From positions 124,001 to 188,000 of the forward strand of contig NZ_VSKK01000003.1 in NCBI RefSeq assembly GCF_008086205.1: a stretch of 64,000 nucleotides of DNA, in the 5' to 3' direction. A program made the translations under genes and the position numbers. Below the pieces are notes generated by a model. That model ran no database searches. It saw nothing but the letters and a program-made list of their open reading frames with translations, and had not been told where the DNA came from. Origin of the DNA: Bizionia myxarmorum. Its GTDB lineage: Bacteria > Bacteroidota > Bacteroidia > Flavobacteriales > Flavobacteriaceae. Shown here one piece after another: positions 35,027-43,319 of this stretch. Numbering within the stretch: position 1 is the stretch's first letter; every line of letters starts with the position of its first letter.

Positions 35027-35818
35027 ATGATTAAATGGGCTGATTTTTTAGTTTCTAAAGAAAAATGGATTTTTAATACTAAATCGATTGATAGTTTTAT
35101 TGTGCATAACGATAATGGGGATACGGTTTCGAAAGGCTATGAAAAAAATAGAAGTTGGATTGTAAAACACTTAAAAGAAGGAAAAACTTTCTGTTGCATT
35201 TACTTAGATGTTGACGGTAAATGGTCGAAGGGTGGTGGTTTAACCTTAACTGTTAAGGGAGGTTTAAGCTGGTCTGAAAATTTACCTCTAATACTTCCTA
35301 AAAGAAAATCGTTTATTAGCTATTACCATAACGACGATAAAGATTATAAAAAGAAATTTTATAACTTAACTTCAGATTTAATTATCAATAAATCAGTTGA
35401 AGATGGTGATATTAAATCTGAAAATGGACCAGAATATGTAAAACAACTCATAAATAATGGGTACTTAAGTGATACCACAGTTTTAGTTGTTTTATTAGGT
35501 CCAAAAACAAAATGTAGAAAGCATGTAGATTGGGAAATTAGTGGAGCTTTAAATTATAAAGTTGGAGACACTTATAGTGGTTTATTAGGTTTGAAACTGC
35601 CTTCCCATCCAGATTTCGGAACAGGTAAATACTCTTATATGTTGCAACCTCAAAGACTAACCGACAACCTTAAAACATACTATGCTGTAATTAGAGACTA
35701 CACTACTGATCGAAAAAAACTTCAGGAGTACATTGAATTGGCTTATAAAAATAGAGCATCTAAAGCTGATAAGAGATTAAATTCTAGAATTCAAATGAAA
35801 AGTAATACTTGTAGTTAA
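35027..35818 (+). CDS. ThsB-like TIR protein with N-terminal DUF3892-like extension
   Basis: 263 aa in two parts. The C-terminal part (about 93-250) is a ThsB-like TIR: KRKSFISYYHNDDKDYKKKF, then YLSDTTVLVVLLGPKT, the Glu in HVDWEISGALNY, and LLGLKLP. It matches the protein at 33384 at several blocks (YLSDTTV; the end EYIELAYKNRASKADK). The N-terminal part (1-92) has IDSFIVHNDNGDTVS, a helix RSWIVKHLKEG and GGLSWSENLPLILPK; this resembles the DUF3892 family, with moderate certainty. A linked small-domain plus TIR fusion could bind a ligand or another protein. 14 bases after the previous stop. Confidence 0.75.
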   Translation: MIKWADFLVSKEKWIFNTKSIDSFIVHNDNGDTVSKGYEKNRSWIVKHLKEGKTFCCIYLDVDGKWSKGGGLTLTVKGGLSWSENLPLILPKRKSFISYYHNDDKDYKKKFYNLTSDLIINKSVEDGDIKSENGPEYVKQLINNGYLSDTTVLVVLLGPKTKCRKHVDWEISGALNYKVGDTYSGLLGLKLPSHPDFGTGKYSYMLQPQRLTDNLKTYYAVIRDYTTDRKKLQEYIELAYKNRASKADKRLNSRIQMKSNTCS

Positions 35819-35829
35819 TTTTTAATAAT

Positions 35830-36957
35830 ATGAATAAAAACAAACCTAAAAGAATATTAGCATTAGATGGTGGAGGGATAAGAGGAGCATTAACATTGGG
35901 CTTTTTAGAAAAAATAGAGGAAATAGTTAGAGAAAAAGAAAATAATCCTAAACTAAAATTATGTGATTATTTTGATTTAATTGGAGGAACTAGTACAGGA
36001 GCAATTATTGCAGCAGGACTATCTATAGGTATGTCAGCATCAGAAATTAAAGATCTTTATCTGAACATTGGTGATAAAATTTTTGGTAAAAAGCGTAGTT
36101 GGTTATTGAATCCATTTAAGAGGTATAAGGCTAAGTTTGATTATAAACCTTTAGATGAAGAGTTAAAAAAAGTATTTGGAGATATTTCTATTGGGAGTAA
36201 TAAAATAAAAACAGGATTATGTATTATTACCAAAAGAGCAGATACGTTAAGCACTTGGCCGATAATAAATCATCCTAATGGCAAGTTTTTTAATGAACTT
36301 AAAGATAAAAATAATAACGTAATCGGTAGAGCTAACAAAGATATTTTATTAAGAGAAGCTGTTCGTGCAAGTGCAGCTGCACCTAGTTATTTTATTCCTC
36401 AAACAATAAAAGTAAAAAACCACACTGAATTTGGAACTTTCATAGATGGTGGTATAAGTTTAGCGAATAATCCTTCTTTACAATTATTTTTAGTTGCAAC
36501 ATTAAGTGAATTCCCGTATAAATGGAAAACGGGTGAAGATAATATTTCACTTATATCCATTGGAACAGGTACTCACAAAAAAAAATATAATGCCAAAAAA
36601 GTTGCAAAAAAAGGACTACTAGGTTGGGCAAAAATGATACCAGAACTTTTTATGGAAGATGCAAACTATTTAAATCAAACTATTTTACAATATCTCTCCA
36701 ATTCACCTACACCAAGAATAATTGATTCTGAAATATTAGACTTAAAAAATGATTTAGTCACTGAAAAACCAGCTTTACATTATTTAAGGTATAACGTTAT
36801 GCTGGATAATGATGAGTTAAATAATTTAGGCTTTAAATTTAAAAAAAACGAAATAGAATCATTGCATGAGATGTCAGAATCTAAAAATAAAGAAGTTCTT
36901 TATAAAATAGGCTCAGAAGCAGCAAATAGATACATTAATCCAGTCCACATTAAATAA
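35830..36957 (+). CDS. Patatin-like phospholipase (CapV-like), candidate defence effector
   Basis: 375-residue lipid hydrolase with the patatin Ser-Asp dyad. The oxyanion loop is DGGGIRG (13-19), the nucleophile elbow GTSTG holds Ser55, and the catalytic Asp206 sits in FIDGGIS. There is also the intermediate RASAAAPSYF stretch common to patatins. CapV-type patatins are the membrane-degrading effectors of CBASS, where a cyclic nucleotide activates them; no CD-NTase is near here, so activation by a TIR product is the natural alternative. It has no signal peptide, so it acts on the inner leaflet. It follows the third ThsB-like gene by 11 bases. Composition matches the AT-rich operon. Confidence 0.88.
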   Translation: MNKNKPKRILALDGGGIRGALTLGFLEKIEEIVREKENNPKLKLCDYFDLIGGTSTGAIIAAGLSIGMSASEIKDLYLNIGDKIFGKKRSWLLNPFKRYKAKFDYKPLDEELKKVFGDISIGSNKIKTGLCIITKRADTLSTWPIINHPNGKFFNELKDKNNNVIGRANKDILLREAVRASAAAPSYFIPQTIKVKNHTEFGTFIDGGISLANNPSLQLFLVATLSEFPYKWKTGEDNISLISIGTGTHKKKYNAKKVAKKGLLGWAKMIPELFMEDANYLNQTILQYLSNSPTPRIIDSEILDLKNDLVTEKPALHYLRYNVMLDNDELNNLGFKFKKNEIESLHEMSESKNKEVLYKIGSEAANRYINPVHIK

Positions 36958-36961
36958 TATT

Positions 36962-38212
36962 ATGGAAAAGACATGCTTTGTAATTATTGGATTTGGAATT
37001 AAAACAGATTTTGAAACGGGAAGAAGTTTAAATTTAGATAGAACATTCGAAAACATAATAAAACCGGTCTTTGATGATTTAGATATTTTATGTTATCGAG
37101 CTTGTGATTTAGAGCAATCCGGAGTTATAGATAAAAAAATGTATGAGAATATTTTGAAAGCAGATTTTGTAGTTGCTGATATTTCAACATTAAATCCAAA
37201 TGCTATTTATGAATTAGGTGTTAGACACGCACTAAAACCAAATACTACAATTGTAATCGCAGAAGACAAATTAAAAATTCCATTTGATGTAAATCATGTG
37301 TTCATTCATTCATACAAGCATTTGGAAGAAGATATTGGTGTTACAGAAGCTGAAAGGTTTAAAGCTCATTTAAAAAAACAGGTCGAAAAATTTATAGCTG
37401 AACCAGAGGTTGATAGCCCTATTTACACTTTTATTCCAAATTTAATTCCTCCAAGTTTTACTGAAGATGAAATTGAAGATATAAAAGAAAGTATTGATAA
37501 GTCACATTCAACATCAGATTTGGTTGAACAAGCTGAAAAGAAGAAAAATGAGAAAAAATATGATGTTGCAAAAGATTTATTAAAAGCTGCTCTTCTCAAT
37601 AAACCGAATGATAGTTTTATAATACAACGCCTTGCCTTAATTACATATAAATCTAAGGAACCATCAGAATTAGAAGCCTTAAATGAAGCATTAGGGTATT
37701 TAGAGCAACTAAATCCAATTGATACAACTGACCCTGAAACCTTAGGTTTATTAGGAGCTATTAATAAACGACTATATGAGCAAACAAATGATGAGAATTT
37801 TATAGATAAATCGAGACATTATTATGAAAGGGGATTCTATGTTAAACAAGATTATTATAATGGTATTAATGTAGCCTTCTTGTATTTATTGAAAGCAAGT
37901 TTAAGTGAAAATAAATTTGATATTTATGCTAACTATGGTCAGGCAAGAAAAGTATGGATTGAGATTATAACAAAGTGGAGTAGAGTAGTTGAGTCTGATA
38001 AATTTGAAGATCGAGGAGATAAAGAATGGATATATCTCACTTTAGCAGAAGCACATTTTGGTTTACAAAACAAAGAACAAGAGGAAAGATATTTTGAATT
38101 GGCTATCAAATTACCTAATACAGCTTTTGCAAGAGCTTCTTATAACGATCAAAAAGAAAAATTATCAATAATAATTAATCAAAAAACACTAAAAAAATTA
38201 AAAGATTTATAA
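36962..38212 (+). CDS. Deoxyribosyltransferase/TIR-like domain with DUF4071/TPR tail
   Basis: 416 aa in two regions. Residues about 1-140 look like a small Rossmann fold of the nucleoside deoxyribosyltransferase/TIR-like type: CFVIIGFGIKTDF, then KADFVVADISTLNPNAIYEL with the conserved acid and the LGVRHAL helix, a pattern shared by nucleotide-acting enzymes in conflict systems. The C-terminal region (about 190-410) is helical with tetratricopeptide-like pairs and RHYYERGFYVKQDYYNGINV, resembling the DUF4071 (TRAF-binding-like TPR) group. A sensor or scaffold role is likely; the enzyme activity is unproven. Last gene of the operon, 4 bases after the patatin. Confidence 0.72.
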   Translation: MEKTCFVIIGFGIKTDFETGRSLNLDRTFENIIKPVFDDLDILCYRACDLEQSGVIDKKMYENILKADFVVADISTLNPNAIYELGVRHALKPNTTIVIAEDKLKIPFDVNHVFIHSYKHLEEDIGVTEAERFKAHLKKQVEKFIAEPEVDSPIYTFIPNLIPPSFTEDEIEDIKESIDKSHSTSDLVEQAEKKKNEKKYDVAKDLLKAALLNKPNDSFIIQRLALITYKSKEPSELEALNEALGYLEQLNPIDTTDPETLGLLGAINKRLYEQTNDENFIDKSRHYYERGFYVKQDYYNGINVAFLYLLKASLSENKFDIYANYGQARKVWIEIITKWSRVVESDKFEDRGDKEWIYLTLAEAHFGLQNKEQEERYFELAIKLPNTAFARASYNDQKEKLSIIINQKTLKKLKDL

Positions 38213-38988
38213 ACTATATTAAGTTATGAGGGTTTGGCTATGATATTTTATATCCTATTCAAGGAAAGATAGCACTGATTACGCATATAATCTATCAAAT
38301 CATTTTTTAAATAAAGGAATGGATGTTTAAACTTATCCAGTAACCGCAACCATCATGGTATTGCTTTGCGCAAGCTCATAAAGTTCCGTGCTAATTTACT
38401 AGTTAAACAAAAACCACCACAACCATCAGTCCCCAAAATAAAACAACAACAATAAACCTCAAGCCATTCCCCAACCATTTTCAGAAATAGTGAGCTTCAA
38501 ATTTAAGTCAACTTTCCATCACAAGGGAGTTACGAACCAAGTATAATTAACAATCCAAATTAATCTAAAGAAAAAAGCGAGCGTCACGCAGTGAACTGCG
38601 AAGCACATCACGAATACCAAAAGAAAATAAAAACGCATGAGTAACTGCGAAGCACATCATGAGTTCAAATAAAAAATATTAACGCACGAATAATTCCTTT
38701 AAATGGTTTTGATTTTTTGGTTCGTTTTGCATCAAGGCAACTGCGTAGCACATCATGAGTTCCAATAAAAAATATAAACGCACGAATAAAATGAACGTAA
38801 TACTATAAAAAATCCGGAGCAAGGAATTATGAATCAATTCTATTTAACAATCTAAAATTCTAAAAAGTAAAAACCCAAACGCTACGCATTACTTATAAAT
38901 CAAAACCAAACAAAAAACCCACTCCAGAACATCCAGAGCAGGTTTCTCATAATCATCCCACCAAAGGCAGGCACAAAAAAAAGAGGGT
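38213..38988. repeat. Left block of the modular repeat array plus a gene remnant
   Basis: No intact gene. It holds a 3'-end remnant of the gene at 38989-39789 (see 38340-38396), one copy of the CCCCAACCATTTTCAGAA module (38469), the module GCGAGCGTCACGCAGTG (38577) and a TTTAAATGGTTTTGATTTTT module (38698). The segment 38577-38698 is 121/122 identical to 42509-42630. A final stretch carries short sequence similar to the gene's 3' end. Confidence 0.75.
38340..38396 (-). pseudogene. 3'-end remnant of a second copy of the 38989-39789 gene
   Basis: Read on the minus strand, these bases encode about the last 19 residues of the neighbouring intact gene with few changes (ISTELYELAQSNTMMVAVTG versus INTELYEFAQSNTMKVAVTG at 38989), ending in a stop. 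An in-frame stop lies right upstream on the minus strand and no start is available, so it is a broken fragment. It abuts repeat modules directly, as the intact copy does. Confidence 0.8.
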
Positions 38989-39789
38989 TTAACCAGTAAC
39001 GGCAACCTTCATGGTATTGCTTTGCGCAAACTCATAAAGTTCCGTATTAATTTCCTGGTAAAATACAATTCCAATACTCACAAATAGTGCAGAAGTAGCA
39101 GGAATAGCACCCAAGGCAGTCAAATCAACAGTAAGCGAGGTATCACCACCTACCATACCACCTAGTGGTATAGCAGCACTAATATCAGTACCACCAAGCC
39201 CATTAACAGTTTCATCAACCGGTTCATAGGTATTAGTTGCAGACTCATAGCTGTAATTACTCACATAACCAGCAGCAAGCACCAATTTAAAGTGGGTAGC
39301 ACCTTCAGGAGCCGTAATAAAAGCATCCGTATTAAAGTCCACTACTTTCCATTTCGCCAAATCACGAGCGGGATCAATTTCCGGCAACGTATAAGGCGCA
39401 TAAAACACACTTTTAAAAGGAAGCTGTTTGTTAAATTCAAAGTTGCGAAACATGTCTCGCATAGCAACCACATCAATATCACGCTCGCCACGTTTCCCGG
39501 CACCAGTGCTATTAATGCGTTTCATCAGGCCACTCACACGCGCACTCAAATACGAGTCGCCCATCAGTTTCACCATATTGGCAAACCCATCCCTAAAAGC
39601 CTTACCAGCTCGGGCGGAACCGCCAAATTCCATCATATTTTCCCGCGTTCGTTTATACGCAGGATCACGCATAATACGGTTTTTACTCACTTGGCTCTTG
39701 GTTTTTACCAAACTCTCGCCATTCTGTCTGTAAAACGTCAACCCATCCAGGGTGCCGTCCAGTCTAATAAATGATTTATTTCTTGCCAT
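38989..39789 (-). CDS. Conserved hypothetical protein of an array-associated family
   Basis: I do not know the function. The protein (266 aa from the ATG at 39789) starts ARNKSFIRLDGTLDGLTFY, a Gly-containing opening seen in multi-copy flavobacterial proteins of unknown function. It then has a basic region (about 35-130) with YKRTRENMMEFGGSARAGKA and a C-terminal Gly/Thr/Asp-rich beta region (about 150-266). The frame extends upstream to 39867, but the start at 39789 fits the family. It is much richer in GC than the surrounding DNA (about half GC around 39480-39600) and lies between repeat blocks, with a second broken copy at 38340. Prophage tail or surface-protein origin is possible but unproven. 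Confidence 0.7.
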   Translation of the reverse strand: MARNKSFIRLDGTLDGLTFYRQNGESLVKTKSQVSKNRIMRDPAYKRTRENMMEFGGSARAGKAFRDGFANMVKLMGDSYLSARVSGLMKRINSTGAGKRGERDIDVVAMRDMFRNFEFNKQLPFKSVFYAPYTLPEIDPARDLAKWKVVDFNTDAFITAPEGATHFKLVLAAGYVSNYSYESATNTYEPVDETVNGLGGTDISAAIPLGGMVGGDTSLTVDLTALGAIPATSALFVSIGIVFYQEINTELYEFAQSNTMKVAVTG

Positions 39790-41100
39790 AATTAAAAGTT
39801 TTAGAACTGTGAGCACAGGCAATAGAGCGCAACACAATTTGGTTAATAAAAAGGAACAGACAACCATCTAATTCCCACATAGTAAAGAGGGCTAAAAATT
39901 AATTAAGTGAGAGAATAATAACATATCGATATCCCAAAACAGTAATAAGCAACCTCGCGAATCGTCACAAACTACCAGTCTGGAAATCAAACATATAAAA
40001 TATATTTTTAATGCATCACAACTTTCAATTATCTGATTATCAGTAAAATATAGAAATATCAAACAATTCGTCAAAAAAACAGCTAAAACCCAAGCGTAAT
40101 TTTATAATATTCTCATCGTCAGTCGAATACAAGATAAATATTCAATAAAAATGAAAACATTACAAAAACCCCAAATCTGTCAGAAATACCAAACAAAAAC
40201 CAACAATAGAGGAGGAGCCAACCATGAAATATCAAGTCCAAAACAAGCAGTAAACCATAAACCACCACAACAGTAAGTCCCCAATCTAAAGCAACCATAA
40301 GTCCCCAAATTAAAAGAACAGCAATAAACCTCAAGCCATTCCCCAACCATTTTCAGAAATAGTGAGCTACCAAGCTTTAGTAAACCAGACAAAACAAGGA
40401 AGTTAAGAACCAAAGTAATTTAACATTCCAAAGTAGCAAAAAGAAAAAAGCGAACGTCACGCAGTAAACCACCACAACCATAAGTCCCCAAATTAAAAGA
40501 ACAGCAATAAACCTCAAGCCATTCCCCAACCATTTTCAGAAATAGTGAGCTTCAAATCAAAGTAAACCTTCCACCACAAGGGAGTTACGAAGCAAGTATT
40601 TTTAACATTCAAAAATAACGTAAAGAAAAAAGCAAACGTCAAAAGCAAGCCATAAACCAAAGCAGCAGTAAGTCCCCAAATTAAAACAGCAGCAATGAAC
40701 CTCAAGCCATTCCCCAACCATTTTCAGAAATAGTGAGCTTCAAAACAAGGTAAACCTTCCATCACAAGGGAGTTATGAAAGAAAGTAATTTAACATTCCA
40801 AATTATCATCAAAAAAAAAGCGAACGTCACGCAGTGATTTCCTTTAAATGGTTTTGATCTTTTGGTTCGTTTTGCATCAAGGCAAAATGAACAAAGTATA
40901 ATTAATACTACAAAACCTCAAGCCATTCCCCAACCATTTTCAGAAATAGTGAGCTTCAAATCAAAGTAAACCTTCCACCACAAGGGAGTTACGAAGCAAG
41001 AATTTTTAACATTCAAAAATAACGTAAAGAAAAAAGCAAACGTCACGCAGTGAACCACCACAACCATAAGTCCCCAAATAAAATCCACCATCCAAAATAC

Positions 41101-41264
41101 CAAGCACTTTCCCCAACCATTTTCAGAAATAGTGAGCTTCAAAACAAGGTAAACCTTCCATCTCAAGGGAGTTAAGAACCAAGTACATTTAACAATACAA
41201 AATATCGTAAAGAAAAAAGCGAGCGGTACGCAGTAATTTCCTTTAAAGGGTTTTGATCTTTTGG
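41101..41264. repeat. Array segment identical to 42000-42163
   Basis: 164 bases read as identical to 42000-42163, offset 899 bases. The two diverge right after TTTTGG: here TTCG follows, in the other copy GTAGCC. This suggests a recombination or gene-conversion boundary. Confidence 0.85.
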
Positions 41265-41728
41265 TTCGTTTTGCATCAAGGCAAAATGAACAAAGTATAA
41301 TTTACACTACAAAACAGCAAGCACTTTCCCCAACCATTTTCAGAAATAGTGAGCTACCAAGCTCTAATAAACCTTCCAAATCAAGGGAGTTAAGAACCAA
41401 AGTAATTTAACATTCCAAAGTAGTAAAAACAAAAAAGCGAACGTCACGCAGGAAAATGCGGAGCATTCACGAATACCTAAAAATAAAATAACGTGCATGA
41501 GTAATTTCCTTTAAAGGGTTTTGATTTTTTGGGTAGCCTGTCCAGAGCAAAGCGAAGGATCCGCATCAAGGCAACTGCGAAGCACATCATGAATACCAAT
41601 AGAAAATAAAAACGTATGAATAAAATGAACATAATAAAAGTTTTGCATCAATTCAACTGCGAAGCATATCATGAGTTCCATTAAAAAATATTAACGCACG
41701 AATAATTCCTTTAAATGGTTTTGATCTC

Positions 41729-41746
41729 CTGCCTGCCGGCAGGCAG
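41729..41746. repeat. Perfect palindrome CTGCCTGCCGGCAGGCAG
   Basis: An 18-bp perfect inverted repeat, very GC-rich in an AT-rich background, inserted right inside a module-C copy (after TTTTGATCTC). Such palindromes are common dispersed elements in Bacteroidota. Confidence 0.85.
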
Positions 41747-41999
41747 ATTTGGGTAGCCTGTCCAGAGCAAAGCGAAGGATCCGCATCAAGGCAACTGCGA
41801 AGCACATCATGAGTTCCAATAAAAAATGTTAACGCACGAATAAAATGAACGGAATAAAGTTAAGTATCCAAAACAAGTGTATTACTAACCAAAGTAATTA
41901 AACAATCCAAAGTAACGTATAGAAAAATCGAACGTCACGCAGTAAACCACAATCCACCACAACAGTAAGTCCTCAAATAAATTTAACAGCAATAAACCT

Positions 42000-42163
42000 C
42001 AAGCACTTTCCCCAACCATTTTCAGAAATAGTGAGCTTCAAAACAAGGTAAACCTTCCATCTCAAGGGAGTTAAGAACCAAGTACATTTAACAATACAAA
42101 ATATCGTAAAGAAAAAAGCGAGCGGTACGCAGTAATTTCCTTTAAAGGGTTTTGATCTTTTGG
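42000..42163. repeat. Array segment identical to 41101-41264
   Basis: Second copy of the 164-base identical segment; it continues into the GTAGCCTGTCCAGAGC element also found near 41534 and 41754. Confidence 0.85.
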
Positions 42164-42508
42164 GTAGCCTGTCCAGAGCAAAGCGAAGGATCCGCATCAA
42201 GGCAACTGCGAAGCACATCATGAATACCAATAGAAAATAAAAACGTATGAATAAAATGAACGTAATATTATAAAAATTCCAAAGCAAGTAATTAGGAACC
42301 AAATTAATTTAACAATCTAAAGTAACATAAAGAAAAAAAGCGAACGTCACGCAGTGAACTGCGAAGCACATCATGAGTTCCAATAAAAAATGTTAACGCA
42401 CGAATAAAATGAACGTAATAAAGGCTAATAAGCTCTAATAAACCAGACAAAACAAGGGAGTTATGAACGAAACTAATTTAACAATCCAAAATAACGTAAA
42501 GAAAAAAA

Positions 42509-42630
42509 GCGAACGTCACGCAGTGAACTGCGAAGCACATCACGAATACCAAAAGAAAATAAAAACGCATGAGTAACTGCGAAGCACATCATGAGTTCAA
42601 ATAAAAAATATTAACGCACGAATAATTCCT
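42509..42630. repeat. Array segment 121/122 identical to 38577-38698
   Basis: A 122-base match about 3.9 kb apart, one on each side of the intact gene at 38989-39789. The only difference seen is G versus A at the fifth position. Confidence 0.88.
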
Positions 42631-42669
42631 AAAAAATGGTTTTGATCTTTTGGTTCTTTTGTATCAACG

Positions 42670-42728
42670 AAATCGAAGATTCACGAACACAAACAATAAA
42701 ATAGAGAAGTGTGGTGAGTACAAAAGAA
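42670..42728 (+). repeat. Dispersed 59-bp repeat, copy 2
   Basis: Same element as 28666-28724 (about 53 of 59 bases by eye). Confidence 0.75.
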
Positions 42729-42830
42729 TGAAATATACTTTTTATTCCAATTCAACGAAGTCATAAACCAAGTATATTTATTAATCCAAAAGTCTCTAAA
42801 GAAAAAAGCGATAGTTTCCCTAACGTTTCC

Positions 42831-42918
42831 TTCGGGTTTAAGTCGGGTTTAAGTCGGGTTTAAGTCGGGTTTAAGTCGGGTTTCCTTCGGGTTTAATTCG
42901 GGTCCAATTCGGGTCAAC
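42831..42918. repeat. 11-bp tandem repeat, 8 units
   Basis: Units of TTCGGGTTTAA / GTCGGGTTTAA: unit 1 at 42831, units 2-4 identical (42842-42874), then variants (TTTCC, GTCCAA, GTCAAC endings) to 42918. The exact internal copies and decaying ends are typical of slipped-strand expansion. Confidence 0.92.
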
Positions 42919-43237
42919 ATATAAAACCACTACAAAACACCCTAAAAACCCATCGCATGAGAATCGCGTATTTATAAAATTACGCACAAGTATGCAGAAT
43001 ATAGCAATTATAAGAATCAATAATAAACGCATAAATCAGTAGATATGTAAATGATTACCAAAGCACCAGATGTTTGTAGCGTAAACACGTTAGATTCCAA
43101 AATCTATTTATAGTTAGTTAATACCTAATCACAATTAGCTTGTACATAATCATTTCCGATATAAGTCTAAAGACGTTATATCAATGATTATGTCAAATAC
43201 CGCGAAAAGCGCTATTCCCCTAATTGTTATAATATGT

Positions 43238-43269
<32 letters not shown>

Positions 43270-43270
43270 C

Positions 43271-43308
43271 TAGAATTAGGGATGCGTTTAAAACATCCCT
43301 CTATTCTA
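43271..43308 (-). terminator. Hairpin after the alcohol dehydrogenase gene
   Basis: Two-part stem: AGGGATG (43278-43284) pairs with CATCCCT (43294-43300) and TAGAAT (43271-43276) with ATTCTA (43303-43308), with a small internal loop. It lies 12 bases after the minus-strand stop codon at 43320. Confidence 0.7.
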
Positions 43309-43319
43309 ATTCTTTATAA

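Noticed and set aside
32160-38215. CBASS system
   Set aside because: A patatin effector is present, but no CD-NTase, Cap2/Cap3 or HORMA-type gene is seen in the window.
32160-38215. Classical Thoeris system
   Set aside because: ThsB-like TIRs are present, but no SIR2-SLOG or macro-domain ThsA gene is seen within the locus.
39292-39774. Plus-strand ORFs of 160 and 101 codons across 39292-39774
   Set aside because: They are antisense to the well-supported minus-strand gene at 38989-39789 and arise from its higher GC content.
40341-42036. Possible CRISPR array
   Set aside because: Module spacing varies (183-682 bases), spacers are themselves repeated, modules are mixed in order and no cas gene is present.
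39892-42302. Short minus-strand ORFs in the array that share LKLTISENGW and similar text
   Set aside because: They are the translation of the same repeat modules in one frame, with stops between copies and no consistent length, so they are not real genes.
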